Source: Euglena gracilis
Lineage: Eukaryota > Euglenida > Euglenophyceae > Euglenales
DNA length: 64,000 nt
Direction: 5' to 3'
Assembly (NCBI GenBank): GCA_039621445.1
Contig: CP154956.1
Span: forward strand, 57,515,966-57,579,965
In this document: positions 21,954 to 42,276 of the stretch, piece after piece
Layout: each line of letters begins with the position of its first letter
Numbering within the stretch: position 1 is the stretch's first letter
Made by a program: the position numbers and the translations under genes
The notes under the pieces: generated by a model
Seen by the model: the letters and a program-made list of their open reading frames with translations, nothing else
Told to the model about the DNA's origin: nothing
Databases searched by the model: none

Positions 21954-22648
21954 CGGCCACCCGGGCCGTTCCCCCGTTCTTGTGGTGGCGGACGCTCGGA
22001 CGGTGGGGCGCCTGGCCCCCGCCCACCGTGGGTCTACTCCTGGGCCACCCTGCCCCTGCCACAGCTCCGCGATGGCAGCGCCGAGGGGGCTGGCCCAAGG
22101 TCTCGACACCGGTTTCTGCGACCTCCCCAGAGCAGACACGGCACTCCTTTGCCACCTGACGGTTTGCGAAACCAATTGTCCCGAGCCCAGTGCAAAGAAG
22201 GTGGTCAGCAGATGGGGGCAAAGCACCCCTGTGGCTAAAAGAGAAAGTGACCGATTTCCCAACCCCAGCCAAAACCTGATCTGAAGCCCTGAAATGCGTC
22301 CGCCTTTTTTTTCACATGAAAAGGTCAGCAAGACATGGGCATTTTCTCAAGTTTCGTGGGTGATTACCAATCCACAAGATCACTCGAAGATGGTGACTGG
22401 CAGCATTTTTTGCAGATTTTCGCAGCGTAAATGGGGTCCTGTGGGCATTTTCCCCAGAGGCCACTGTTCTTATAAACCTTGCCCCGACCACTCCCTTGTG
22501 GAAAAGTACTCTCCGGAGACAGTTTGCATGCCGGGGTATCACCACAGCGCACCGTGCAGCAGCGCAGGTTTCGTTTCCGCATCGGGCAACCTGCATTTGA
22601 CCCGTGCCAAGCCCTTCCCTCGCCGCAGGGGGTCCGGCACACACCCAC

Positions 22649-30470
<7,822 letters not shown>

Positions 30471-32540
30471 CCCTGTGGCGTACCCCTCTTTGGGGCCAAA
30501 GGTGACTTGTGGCTCCGCATTTGTATTCATATGTATTCTCATTCCGCTGTCTTCTGCTGGTGTTTGCCCTTGCAAATTGATATTTTTTTGAGATTTTGGA
30601 GAAAATTTCACCGGGCAGCTGACAAGTGTCAAAGAAATCATCAGAATCATTTAAATTATGAAAATGGATGTTAAAATTACAGAAGTGCACCAGTATTTCT
30701 GACATTACCTCCCCCCCCGATGTACAATGAATTTCAGCGGACCAACCAAACTGGATCCTATAAACCCTGGGGGGTTTAGAAGTAGGGGGTTAGATTATCA
30801 CCTTTTACAGCAATACGATGATAAGTGAATCTCCGATAAAATTCCCCCATCCGTACCGCCTAGACGTTCATTGGGCTTGGGGGGGGGGGTCGAGGTTCAC
30901 TAAAGAACACAATTTCTGTGCTGTCTTCTTTAACACTTGTTTCTGTTTCCACAGAAATTCAACATTTCAAATGCTGTTGCTGTTGTTGTTGATGGTGTTT
31001 TCCATTTTGGGATGATCGAGATGCTTGGATTTCCTCGCCGAACGCGGTGAACGAAGGCAGAAGGGAAGCGATATGGAGATTTTTTACAATTTCCGCAATT
31101 TTCTGCAATTTCCGCAGCCTTTCTGCAATTTTTCCGCAGCTTCTTGCAACCTTCTCACAAATCTCTTTTTTAATTTTCCCGCTTGAACTTGAAAATTAAA
31201 GGTGCAATGAGTTCCTATCTGCACAGCAACAGCACAGCAGATCAAATCTAAACCCCAATAATCATACCGTGGGGGGACTTGAATGGGAAAATTTTTGTGG
31301 GAGAAATTCTGGACAAAACTTTGTCCAGGATTTTCCCTGTCATTTTAAAGCTCCGTCCAGGATTTTTCCCGGCAAATTTCAGAAAACTTCAATTTCCACC
31401 AGTGAACGCCCAAATTTTTTCTTTGTCTCTTTGCGCCAATTTTTGTAATGTATTCTTCTTCCAAATCACTTGTTTAGAGTGCATTGATCCTTCAAACCGG
31501 AGGAACGCCTTTTTGTTTTGCACTTTGGATTTCGGATTGCACCGATTTCCTAAAATTTGATTTGTGAATTCCTCGGGATTTGGTGTAAATTCTGTTGTAT
31601 TTTCCTAAAAGTGGGTTCACGAGATTTTTCGTTCAGAACTCTTCCAGGCCTTTTTTAAGCGAGTTTTTCCCTCCAACAATTGTTCCCGATCAGACTCCCC
31701 CCCCCCCCGGTAAACTGGTTTAGCCGTTTTTTTTTTTTATGTTTTCTTTGGGTCCACGTGCCCCCCATCCCTGGCTGGATAGGATATTTGCTCGATCGGC
31801 ACCAGTATCCAGAAAAGCACTGAAAAAAACTGATGCCATATTTTGTGCGTTTCAGGAAAATTTAGCCTGAAGTTAGCCAGACACAGACGTGTGAGCTGGA
31901 CCCTTTGACCCTGGACCCCTCTCTGTTCTGCTTTTAAGCTGTTCTCTTTCATGAACCGGAGATTCTGCCGATTGTGAACCCCCCCACCGACAACGAATTG
32001 TCCTTCCCAATGACCTTACCCAGGCCTTTCTGATTTGTGCAAAAATGGACAACATTCCACACCAACATCTTTTCCCAACAATATGATGCAGCAATGCTGA
32101 GGTTGTTGGGCTCTCGTTCACTGAGATGTCGAAGCTATCATGCTCTGTCAGGTTGCCGTCTCTCTGTCTTTCATTCCCCTCGATGTGTGAACTGAATTGG
32201 TTGGCTAAGTTTGTCTGCGAAGTGGCAACTGATTGTCTGATTATTGCCATCGCCTTTTTTGAAGTTTCCCCCCTACAAAAGAGGGTGGCATGCTTGACTA
32301 TGTCCTTAGTATTGTTTTTATATTCTGTCCAGCGAACAAATAAATAATTTGGGGAAAAAACAAAGAAAAGGCCAAGTGTTGAGGTGGCACAAGGAATTCG
32401 TTTTATACGAAATTTAGTTGCAAGCTCAACTTCTGGTTATGGGAGAAATACATTTTGCTTTTTCCGGCCAAACTTCCACGAAAACCAACGTGACTCCCAC
32501 GTCGCTCAGTGACATTTGATTGATAAGCTCACAGAATTTT
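30471..32540. other. intergenic / intron, AT-rich, no gene recognised
   Basis: After the HCF101 stop the base composition shifts to AT-rich. Repeated TTTCTGCAATTTCCGCA motifs occur at 31080-31150. No reading frame with homology was found. Coding exons of the J-domain gene downstream might begin here, but none can be placed. Confidence 0.4.
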
Positions 32541-32551
32541 CTGCTGTCACA

Positions 32552-33316
32552 GAGGCTTACAAGATTTTTGGTGTTGACAAAACAGCAACCATGAAGCAGC
32601 TCAGCGACCGTTATCGCCAGGTCTTCCATCCATCCATCCGCGTCAAGAATGCAGGATTTCGTTCTGAAGGATTTGTCATGCAATCCATGTTACCATTGTT
32701 TGATTTCAGCATATTTCCATTTCTCTGTTCAATATTCTTAAACAGGAAGGGTGAAATTGTTGTAAGGTGTTCCTGCTGTAAGTTGAGGTGACTCACTTCT
32801 GGGGAGAGGTCCAGCCCACCAAGCAATTATTTTCTTTCCCAGACCCCATCGTTCATCAATCAATCGATGGATTTGATCTACTTTTGTTCAGTGATTGGAA
32901 CGTAGCGTTTTTTTTCTTCGAAAAATATGAAACTCGAGATCCCATAATTTGCCAAAATAGACTGAAACCAGCTGCAAAGTTCAAAGTTTGGGTTTCGAAA
33001 TTGAGTTTCCCCCCTTATCTTCCCATCTACCGGGCTTTTTCGCACTTCGAATTTATGGCCGTGTCCTGCCAGTTCCAGCCCAGGTGCACCCACCTGGAGG
33101 AGGTTGATACCCGCCAATGCTCCGAACTTTCACCCTTCCCCTGGGGGGGGGGGTAAGTGGTTTACCCTCCCAGGGGATTTGTCGACCGTCCCGAATGCCA
33201 CTGTTTGTAATGGAGATCGACTGGTTTGTTCCTCTGCACAGCTGGCAAAGGAGCATCACCCAGACCGACTCGGTGGGGATGAAGAGAGGATGAAAGAAAT
33301 TAGCGCTGCTTTCGAA
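32552..33316 (+). CDS. J-domain (DnaJ/HSP40) protein fragment, two exons
   Basis: Exon 32552-32620 encodes EAYKIFGVDKTATMKQLSDRYRQ up to a GTCTTC donor. Exon 33242-33316 encodes LAKEHHPDRLGGDEERMKEISAAFE up to a GTATGA donor. Joined, they form helices I to III of a J domain with the HPD tripeptide that stimulates Hsp70 ATPase. The 5' junction is either GT-AG type (TGTCACAG) or CTG at -8 with exon start 32552. The rest of the protein was not identified with confidence; candidates lie at 34245-34380, 36082-36186, 37695-37786, 38167-38298 and 42277-42377. Codons are AT-richer than in the 6-30 kb genes. Confidence 0.75.
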
Positions 33317-33599
33317 GTATGACCAGTGACCCATGTGTCAGTATGATCAGGGGCCCAATTCTGGAGTTCGTTTGGGGTCTGAATGCTTTTTATATTTGTT
33401 TTTCCAAACTCAAAAAGACCACTCTCTGGATTGTCAAAGTAAGAATCGCGCAACATGTGGGAAGTTCACTGGAAGAGAGTCAGGATGAGTGCAAAGGCCA
33501 CTGGCTGACTGGGGGAGAGAGGACACAGAGTTTTTATACACCCCCAGACCGAATTTTGGAAAACATGATAAAAATACCTCACCGGATATTTTAGACAGG

Positions 33600-33760
33600 A
33601 GAGTGATAAGAGGAGTGAACCCCCCCACCAGGGTTGTATGGGAAGCTCCGCAGACATGAGGTAGGTGGTAGGGGGGGGCCCCCCTAGGGGGGTAAGGTGG
33701 TAGGGGGGGGGGGGTCGCTGAGCTCTTATCCCTCAGAAGTTAGTAGGTAGGTATTCCCCA
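33600..33760. repeat. G/C-run and GGTAGGTGG repeat patch
   Basis: Short tandem GGTGGTAGGGGGG-like units with a CCCCCCTAGGGGGG palindrome near 33680-33690. No gene. Confidence 0.6.
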
Positions 33761-33794
33761 AATTACCGTGAGAGGCCAGCTTTCCGGGGACAAG

Positions 33795-33992
33795 TATGTA
33801 TGTATGTATGTGTGTATGTATGTATGTGTATGTATGTATGTATGTATGTATGTATGTATGTATGTATGTATGTATGTATGTATGTATGTATGTATGTATG
33901 TATGTATGTACGTATGTATGTTTTATGTATGTATGTTTTATGTATGTATGTATGTGGGTATGTATGTATGTAGGTATGTATGTCTGCCTGTC
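33795..33992. repeat. (TATG)n microsatellite
   Basis: About 45 GTAT units with scattered variants. Tyr/Val/Cys/Met open frames arise from the repeat. Confidence 0.95.
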
Positions 33993-34244
33993 TGTGTGTG
34001 TGTGTGTATGCCTCTCTGATGTTCCCCAGTAGGGAGAGGGTTGAGGTTATCCCTTGGAATTTGTGCGTTGTATTTAAGGTTTACACTGAAAGCATGTGAA
34101 GCGAAAATTATTGGAAAATATGTTACGAAATTTTTTTGGGTAATAACGATTTTGCAAAAGTTCAATTTTGGGGAAATTCTGATTTTTATCAGTATGAATA
34201 TTTTTTCAGTCGATTGCAGCCTTAATTTGTTTGTGTCCGTACAG

Positions 34245-34380
34245 TGTTGTTACAATGTCACGTGCTGTTCTTGCTGGAGTTATTGTTTCTCATTATTGGG
34301 AAGATAATTACACAAAATTGGTGACAGATTGGGCTTGGCAATATCGTATTAAAGGGGGCTATTGGCCGACCCAAGAAAAG
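34245..34380 (+). CDS. candidate exon, unknown product (possibly J-domain gene)
   Basis: Bounded by a TTGTGTCCGTACAG acceptor and an AAAAG|GTATTT donor. The open frame contains a hydrophobic start (SRAVLAGVIVSHYW) followed by an aromatic-rich part (VTDWAWQYRIKGGYWPTQEK). Not matched to a family. Assigned to the J-domain gene only by strand, position and similar AT-rich codon use. Confidence 0.4.
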
Positions 34381-34534
34381 GTATTTTAAGGTGGGTCATA
34401 AGAGTTGGACCCTCGTCCCCTCGTTTTTGTACTGTGAACCCCCCAGAGAGCCCACATGAAAGCGCTACCATGTGCACATAAACAGGCATGTAGATGTACG
34501 CAGACATTAACGTATCGAATGGCTGTGGTTGTTT

Positions 34535-34556
34535 ACACACACACACACACACACAC
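34535..34556. repeat. (CA)n microsatellite
   Basis: Eleven CA units. Confidence 0.85.
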
Positions 34557-35659
34557 ATCCCAGGTGTATGTTTTTGAGTTTTCCCCCAAAGATGTGTATG
34601 TATGTTCACCAGAATGCCTCAAAAGGCCATTTTGCAACTCCCTATTTTGTTGTTAATTTTTACACCAAACACATCAATATTCTGCATCTGAGCTCAGAAT
34701 GCTGCAAAAACAGGCATCTTGGTGCTTTTTTTAGTTGTTTTTTTTTGCTGAGGTTTATTAGGACCTCGAGGGGAGGTGGGTTTGTTCAGCCCCCTTCTGA
34801 TTTTATATTAATTGGGGTGGGAGACCTTTCCACCCAAATATATATTCCAAATAGAATTTTTGATTTCCCACAAAAGCAATGTCAGAAAGTGAGGATTAAT
34901 GAAGATTTGTGTTGTGCCAGAAGGAAGTTCCATCCAGCCAGCCAGTTGAGCGTCGCACCCTCCTCTCCAATTGACGAGTTAGATTCCTGACCATTGGCGA
35001 AGGGTGGTTGGACTGGATGAATGGATTTATTCTTTCTGAAGGTACTGGAATTGGTCAACACGGGTTGTCCAGGTCAAATCATGCCCCCCCAAAATCAATT
35101 TTTTTCTATCACTGGCATTTTTGGGTTTTCGATTTTTTGGTACTGTCGGGGGCAGTTTCAGCTGGTGGTGCGGGGGGGGGGGGGTTCAAGCCAGCCCACA
35201 GTTTGCAGGCACTAAGCTGGACCCCCCATTACAGGCTGTCGCTGAATGACACCCTGGTCTTTTGTGCATCAAACTCTTGGGTGGCAGTCTGTTGGCAAAA
35301 GCTGAGGTGTTCACTGGAAACAGGTCAGATATGTAGCCGAGTTTATCTTGTGGCAGGGAGGTTGAGTTATGATTTTTTTTTTGAGAAACATGACCAGTGA
35401 TGGCAGATTTTTGGTGGCTGTGTTGTGATTTGCGTTTTTGAAGCTGATTGCCATTCCAGGGAGTTTAGGCAATGCTTTGCACGTGGATGTCGCAGCACAA
35501 CTTTGGTGGGTGGATCTTTTTTTTGTTCTTGACAGCTCATTGTGAAGCACATGCCGCTGGCGAAGGACGCTGCCTCTGAGTCCCAAGCAACACGCACAGG
35601 GTGGTTCACCCCGATTGTTTGGAGAAGGGATGCCGTCAAATGTCCACTCCGGACTCATA

Positions 35660-36080
35660 TTATCTGCAACCCCCCCTCGAAAATAAGGCCCGTGTCTTAT
35701 TTTTGGGTCGTTGCTGGAAACCTCCAGGGGGGGGGTCTTATTTTTGTAGTTTTTCTAGACCGACCCGGGCCCAAAAAAAACATCATTTTCCAGGTTCCCA
35801 AAAGCATTACTGTTTTTCCTTCGGCGCTTCTCGCCATGTGCAAATTGATGTAAGTTGACATTTAGCATGTTTTTTTGCACCTCAAAAATCAGAAAATTCC
35901 ATCATTTTTGTGTGTGAATTTGGGGGTTTTGGCTATTTTTCAGGGAAAATTTTCACCGTCTCCGGCGCTTCGCGCCGTCAGAGGGAGGGGGTGTTATTTG
36001 GGGGGGGGAGGCTTATTTTTGGATTTTTGCTCGATTGGCCCAGGGGGGGGGGTCTTATTTTGGGGGGGTGTATTTTTGCA
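35660..36080. mobile_element. inverted-repeat element, 'AAAATAAG' family
   Basis: ACCCCCCCTCGAAAATAAGGCCC at the left and the reverse complement of ACACCCCCCCAAAATAAGACCCCC at the right form imperfect inverted repeats. The interior has CTTCGGCGCTTCTCGCC and CCGGCGCTTCGCGCCG hairpins. It separates two candidate exons. Element ends and target duplication could not be fixed. Confidence 0.5.
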
Positions 36081-36081
36081 G

Positions 36082-36186
36082 CTGCTGTCGTTCACTGCAA
36101 GTCCCCCCCTCCCCACACTGTTGGCAAGATACTCTGGCCTTAGAACCGACGAAGCTCATCGGACCCAACTGAAGCCACATCCTCAG
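36082..36186 (+). CDS. candidate exon, unknown product
   Basis: Follows TATTTTTGCAG at the right edge of the preceding element and ends CCTCAG|GTAAGC, a consensus GT donor. The 35 codons encode a Leu/Pro-rich start and SGLRTDEAHRTQLKPHPQ. The preceding stretch 35536-35660, after a GACAG acceptor, also has an open frame (IVKHMPLAKDAASESQATRT). Family unknown. Confidence 0.4.
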
Positions 36187-36215
36187 GTAAGCCGATGCAT
36201 TTTTTTTTTTTGCTT

Positions 36216-36690
36216 TGCGTCAACCCCCCCCCCTCCCAAATGACGGGGCAGTGCCTTTTGAGTGGGCAGTGCCCAAATAACGGGGCAGGGGGCAGGCGGA
36301 AAAAGATGGTTCCAATAACGGGGCACCCTCAGTTTTTTTTTGGTCCAAGAGGTCAGTGACACGAATATTCCACAATGCTTGCCTGCTGCAAGTGCTTCGC
36401 ATCAGGCTTTGGGGGAGAGACAGAAGAGACAGATGATGCATGTGGAATCAGGGATGGGTCATGAATCTCATTCACATTCATTCAAGGTCTCAGATCTCAG
36501 GTTTGTAACACTCACCATTTTCATATATATAGCTCAGCCTTTTGAATCCTTCTAAAGGAGAGAGCTCTCTTAGCGAATTCTATGATGATGGGTAGTGCCC
36601 AAATAATGGGGCAGGGGGGAAGGTGAAAAAGATGGTGCCAGTACCAGGGCACCTCGCCCGGTTATTTGGGGGGGGGTTCACATATTCCCA
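36216..36690. mobile_element. element with GGGGCA direct repeats and imperfect TIR
   Basis: Left end TCAACCCCCCCCCTCCCAAATGACGGGGCA and the reverse complement of the right end, TGAACCCCCCCCCAAATAACCGGGC, are imperfect inverted repeats. Internally the block GGGCAGTGCCCAAATAACGGGGCAGGGGG (36265-36295) recurs near 36592-36620. The sequence between is AT-rich. No clear target duplication. Confidence 0.45.
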
Positions 36691-37694
36691 CATAATACTC
36701 CTCATCGGCACCGCCCTTTTTTTGATGTGGTTGCTTTCCCCCACAGTTTTCCAGTATGTGGATTTCTCAACAGTGAAGATGGAGCCCCCTCTGCAGCGAT
36801 CCGGTTTGCCTTGTTTGCCTCTGTTTGCCCACTGCTGGGGAGGGGCATTGCAAATAATTCTGGGACAGAGTCCTGTCGAATTGAGTGGTAGTACAGCTGA
36901 GTCGTGATTTTTTTAATCATCATTTTTATTGTTTTATTGTTTATTTAATTGTTTAATATTATATTTCAGGATATTCTTGTGACTTTCTGTTTTGAGGATT
37001 TTTAGAGGCTTATGTTTGACATTTACCAAGGAATCATTTTGCAACTGTGAAGGCAGCAAAAATCTTCAACAGAGCGTCAAATTATGACAATGCCAATTTA
37101 CACACAAGCAGGAGTTTCTCATTACACATATTTTTTGAATAATTTTGGCCTATCCTATTTAAAACTATATATTGATGCATTTTCTTTATATTATAATGTT
37201 ACATATTATATTCATTAGTTTATAACATTATTATTTTTTCTATTTTTTATTGAATTATTTATGACTATGGTTATGTGATTGAAATTCCTGAATTCTTGAC
37301 ATCCTTTTTGTTTGAGAGAGCGTCAAACAAGATACGGTTCCCTCCAGCTTCTTTGACGGAAATGAAAGGCATGATTTATAAATTGGCTGGCATTTTCCTT
37401 CGTAACTCCAACATAACACCCACTCCTGACTTTCGGCAATTTTTTTGTGGTCACTGGGAACCAAATTCGAGCTCCCTATTTTTGGGGGAAAATGTATCTG
37501 GCATTTGACGATTTGTGAATTGCAGTTTCTCGGCTTTATGGCGATTTTGCATGTTCAGATTTCATCAATTAGCCTTGGTGGTAAGACCAATTTCTGGGAG
37601 CCCTTAAACTTTGATACTTGAGGCAAGCATAACGTCATATGACCCTGAATTGAGCACCCAGTCTTAATCCAGCTGGACATGTTTTTTTCATCAG

Positions 37695-37786
37695 GTGCTG
37701 CAACAGATCAACTGCGGTTTGAAACGATGTACTGGGCCAAAATTCATGGAACCAAATTCTGTGACAACAACCTTTTCCAGGAATGG
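37695..37786 (+). CDS. candidate exon, unknown product
   Basis: Acceptor TTTTTTTCATCAG and donor GAATGG|GTGAGTCAG are both strong. The frame in use is probably the one reading DQLRFETMYWAKIHGTKF and CDNNLFQEW; a second frame is open to the donor as well. No family recognised. Confidence 0.4.
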
Positions 37787-38166
37787 GTGAGTCAGGTGTT
37801 TCTTGTCGGTGCTTCACACAAGTGCTCCATTGCATATCACAGCCGTCCCTTTGAACTCATGCAAAGTGGAGGTGTTTGGTTTGCTGTTGGCATCTTATTC
37901 CCAGATTCTACCCTTGGGAATTGTTATTTAAAGGAAATGTTCTCAGGTGACTGCAGAAAACAAAGTGTTCTTATCGAAGCACGTAAAATGATCTCCCAAA
38001 CGGAAAACATAATCTTTGCGCATTGGGAGTGCTGCAGAGTTTGTTTTTTTTTTTCTGAAGAAATTGTGGTGGTTTCAAGGCAGAGACATGAGTTGAGAAA
38101 TCATTTCCTTTCATCCACAGAGGACACATTGGCTATGTGACATGTTTGCTTCCACTCCCGCGGCAG

Positions 38167-38298
38167 AATTTCAAGAGCCAGGAAGAAGCCAAACTGGCCA
38201 TTGCTGAGTGTCAGGCTGCTCTCCAGCGCAGCCGCAGTTCTGGGCGGCGGAGGAAAGGGCTGTTTCGGAAAGTTTGGGCCACCCCGCCTTCTGACCAG
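38167..38298 (+). CDS. candidate exon encoding a basic coiled segment
   Basis: Acceptor CACTCCCGCGGCAG, donor GACCAG|GTGCTT, exactly 44 codons in phase 0. The sequence has a predicted helix (SQEEAKLAIAECQAALQRSR) followed by a basic patch (SSGRRRKGLFRKVW). Could be the tail of the J-domain protein or part of a separate gene. Confidence 0.5.
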
Positions 38299-38684
38299 GT
38301 GCTTGCTCACGATAACCTGCACACGTGCACGCCGAGGTGTTCAATGCCAATGACAATTCTTCTCATTAGCCTTCAGGTAAATGCAATGCTTGTTTCTCTA
38401 TAGGGACGGTGCTCTTAAGGACCGCCCTTGGAAGACCGCCGTTAGGCCTGAGGACCAGCCAACAGCAACGATGGTCCACCTTCATGGACCATCGATGTTC
38501 ATGGATGGACCTAAATGGATTTTGCATCGATGTGGGTCCATCAATGAAGGACCGATGTACCTGCATCACTCTGCGCACACGCAGGCCGTTCGATGCCTGG
38601 ATGAAGTTCAGCCCGGGCGTCGAAAAGGGTCGAAAATGAGAACGTTGCAGAACTTTTTTTTGATGTTTTGGGTGGATGGGCGAT

Positions 38685-39161
38685 CAGGGAATTTCTAAAG
38701 CCGGAGGGTACCCTACCCCCCCCCGGGGGGGGTCCAGCCAGCCAGCCAGCTCAAATCCAGCCAGCAGCCCAAAGCTCGGGCTGGGAGCTCCCCCCCGGGG
38801 GGGGGGGGTCGAGTGAAATAAAGTCGGGTCCAGCCCGGCCGGACGCCGGGCCAGCCGGCTGCAGGCTGGCCAGCCAACTGGGCTGCCCAGCTCACCTATC
38901 CCTGCATTTTTTCCCCCTCATCGCAGCTTCCTCCATCACGGCCCCCCAGCCTTGATCAAGCTCCATCCATCAAAATGTCGAAAATGGCAAAAATGTTTTA
39001 GAAAAATTTGGTTTTCATCGACCCAGCCCAGCCCCCTCCATCCCCGGACCCCCCCCGGGGGGGGGGGGGAGGGGTCCAGCCAGCAGCTCGTTCCCAGCCA
39101 GCAGCTTTTTTGCCAGCCGGAGGCTGGACCCCCCCACGGGGGGTCCTTAAGAAATTCCCTG
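38685..39161. mobile_element. hAT-like non-autonomous element (same family as 16937), perfect 8-bp TSD
   Basis: Starts CAGGGAATTTCTAAAGCCGG and ends with the reverse complement of CAGGGAATTTCTTAAGGACC. TSD TGGGCGAT at 38677-38684 and 39162-39169 is perfect. The interior matches 16937-17443 closely, but with shorter G/C runs and fewer CCAGCC units. The flanks belong to the older repeat also seen at 24.1 kb, so this is a nested insertion. Confidence 0.95.
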
Positions 39162-39646
39162 TGGGCGATGGTCCAAGAATGCCATAAGTAAGTATTTCCC
39201 CCCCGAATTGGACCTGTTTTTGTTTAAAGACCGCTGCTTTCTACCAATCCTAACAATTATCATCCTTCTGAATCCAAAATAAATAGATATATTGGTCACT
39301 GTTGTCTGTATTTAACACCATTCACCCGCCTTTCATCTTTTTTTCTGTGATTGTGTGAAGGCAATAAATCATCCGATTTTTTCCTTTTTTCTCACAGAAT
39401 GATATTTGTTCCTCTGCACCCCTTTCAGGAGGCCACTGGAGGCACCAGCTTCACAGACAGGGAGTTGTGGCTGGCATTATGACAGCATATTGATGAAATT
39501 TTGTGCATAAATGTAGCTTTCCAACTTTCATGTTTTGATCCAAAATCAACCATTACCCGAATGCATCTCGAAATTTTGTTTGCCTTGTTGAAAAATAAAC
39601 TTTCCAAAATGGCTCAGGTTCGTAGCTTGAAAGATGGCTCTAAAAC

Positions 39647-39981
39647 CAAGCCATTGCTTAACATCTGTCCCACCCCACCCCCTGGGGTGGTAACTGGCTG
39701 GTTTTTTTCAGATTGATTGACTGGTTTTCTGGCCAAAGAACCCCCCCCCGGGGGGGTAGGCCCGAAAATGAAAAAGTGGCTGGTCTGGCACCGGAATGTT
39801 TTCGGTTTTTTTTCAGACTTTTTGGCAAATGTTCATTGCCTCCTCCTCATCATTCAAGAGTGGCCGATCCCCGGGAGGGGGGTAAAGTGACTGACTGGTT
39901 TTTTGGGAAACAGTGACTGACTGGTTTTTTCCGAGTGGACAGTGACCCCCCCCCCCCCGGGGGTCGCTAAGCAATGGTATG
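39647..39981. mobile_element. TIR element, 'GACTGACTGGTTTT' family, copy 1
   Basis: Left CAAGCCATTGCTTA, right reverse complement CATACCATTGCTTA. Interior shared with 41933-42250: GACTGGTTTT repeats, GAAAATGAAAAAGTGGCTGG, GACTTTTTGGCAAA, AGAGTGGCCGATCCCC and GGTAAAGTGACTGACTGG. Flanks TCTAAAAC and CCCACAAC match at only 5 of 8 positions, so the ends are less certain here than in the next copy. Confidence 0.75.
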
Positions 39982-41932
39982 CCCACAACTGCCTGGAGGA
40001 AACATCCAAATTCCCCAAAGCAGAGCTTTTGGGTTCATCCCAACCCCACTGAGGGCCAGAGGATCAGCTGTACAATCTGACCTCCTTTTTATCGTGAAAG
40101 ATCACCAACTCCCCCCAGGGGATTCCTTGGAAATCAGCAATTGACACAAGCAGAGTAGGGTTTATTGCATGTTTGCGCATTTTTGTGCATTTTTGTGTTT
40201 TTCGAAAATGCACGTTTTTTTTGCACTCAACATAACATTTTTTTTGTTTGCACAATTTCTGCAAATTGTGCAAAAATTTTACACGCTGCAATTCAATTTC
40301 GCTTTTTTTCCAGGTTCTCTGTTTTTGGTACAAATGACCGCAAGGAACACCTTTGATTTATGTTTTTTTTTTCTTGGTTTGTGTTTTGTTGTCCTCCACA
40401 TATTTTGCACTAGTTTGTTCATTTTGCGCGCTTTTTGCACCCTTTGCGCGTTTTTTTTTTTGCGCATTTTTTGCATTTTTTTTTGCCGAGCGCATTTCCC
40501 CCACCATGTGTTACAGAACAACCCCGTCGAATTAGGTGAGAGGTCTTGACCTGGATACCCAGGTCAAGGACGATGTTTCCCCAGGGATGTCAATCCTTCG
40601 GCGAACTGCGTCTGAACCCCACCCGTTTTCCCCCACTCAAATTGACAGATAACCACACACCCCAGGTCGAGCCACCAAACCAAGAACAATTTTATTTTAT
40701 TTTGATGCAAATAATTTCGCCAAGAGCCTGCACCCAAACAATTTTTCAGGACTGGTGTTTTTTTTTGTACCAGACCCCAAACAAGCAATTTTTGTTTGGG
40801 GGTCCCACCACATTGTGATTGTCCCCTCCTCTACGCGACAGATGCTGGGCGAACCCCCCCCCCCCGCCTGGCGACAAGCCCCCGCCTCGCCACCAACCCC
40901 TGGCTCCGCCCCATGTGTTGGCCGCCCTCGTGCTGTGCTCGCTGTGGCTGATGCTGGCCGGCGGGTGACGACTGACCTGGCCCTGGCTGCCCAAAATGGA
41001 TTGTCACCCGTTGCCACACATTGCACTCCGGTGTGAGGTGCTTCACCTCACTGCGTCCTTTCAGCACTGTCCAGTCCACATGACTTCAGCGACCCCTGGA
41101 CCTTACTCGCTGCAGTGATGCTGGCTCGGTATTATTATTCTGGGCGATCCATGTTTGGAGCGAACGTTGTCTTGACAAACATCACGCACACAAGAACCAA
41201 TGGTCCATGGGGTCTTGGTTTTCTCGATTTTCTGTATTCTGCACACGTCAGGTAGCTCTGAGAAAGGCAGCATTTCATATGCCCCATGAATGGGCTGCAT
41301 TGTGTAAACCTCTGCTTCTAATTGTGCGCAGTACCCAACGAAGTACTGCAAGAAGATCGCGTTCTCGCGACTTTTTTTTGCGACTTTTTTGAAAATTTGT
41401 TTCCCAGGAACCTCCCAAACCGCCTTGCTTCGCGCCGGGGAAGATGCGTTTTTTTGGTATGTTTTCGCCAGGGGGCAGGGAACTACTGGTGTGGTCAACC
41501 CCCCAACCTGCGGAAGGGGATCGACCCCAGCCAAACCCACCACAGCACCCGTGCAAAGGAAATTACTTCAGAAGACGCCGAAGGAAAATTTTGACCTAAA
41601 AATCGGCGCACCTACAAACGGGAAGGCCTGGTGGGGCGGGGGTCGGACCTCCCTACCCATCACGATGGGGGTTGGGGGGGTGTACTACAACCCCCCCAAA
41701 ATAAGACCCCGGGTCTATGACTCAGCCCGAGCATGTCCTCACTCCCCTCAGCAAAAACCAGAAGACCTTCAACTTCTCCTCGGCATTTTTCAGCCTGAAT
41801 GCAAGTTTTTCCATTCATTATGTGGGTGCGTTTTCTTTTGTGAGTTTTTCATTTCATTTTGTATTTTCAATTTCGTTTGTGACTTTTTTCGGTTCTTTGC
41901 TGAAATTTGTTGTTTTTTTTGAGCTTATCGAC

Positions 41933-42250
41933 TATATCATTTCTTGACACCTGTTCTACCCCACTCCCGTGTCTGACTGGTTTTTTCAGAGTGACCGACT
42001 GGTTTTTTTTGGCCCAGAGCATCCCCCCGGGGGGGGGGGGGTAGCCCCAAAAATGAAAAAGTGGCTGGCCTGGCGCCGGAAATTTTTGGATTTTTTGCGA
42101 CTTTTTGGCAAAATTTGCTTCCTGAAGAGTGGCCGATCCCCCTGGGGGGGTAAAGTGACTGACTGGTTTTTTTGGAAAAGGTGACTGACGGGTTTCTTCA
42201 GAGTGGAAAGTGCCCCTCCTCCCCCCCGGGGGTCGCTCAGCAATGGTATG
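41933..42250. mobile_element. TIR element, 'GACTGACTGGTTTT' family, copy 2, perfect 8-bp TSD
   Basis: TTATCGAC at 41925-41932 and 42251-42258 flank the element perfectly. Ends TATATCATTTCTTGACACC and the reverse complement CATACCATTGCTGAGCGACC pair imperfectly. It inserted in an intron; the acceptor CTGTCTTACAG of the exon at 42277 lies 26 bp beyond. hAT-type duplication length; non-autonomous. Confidence 0.88.
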
Positions 42251-42276
42251 TTATCGACTCCGTTTCTGTCTTACAG

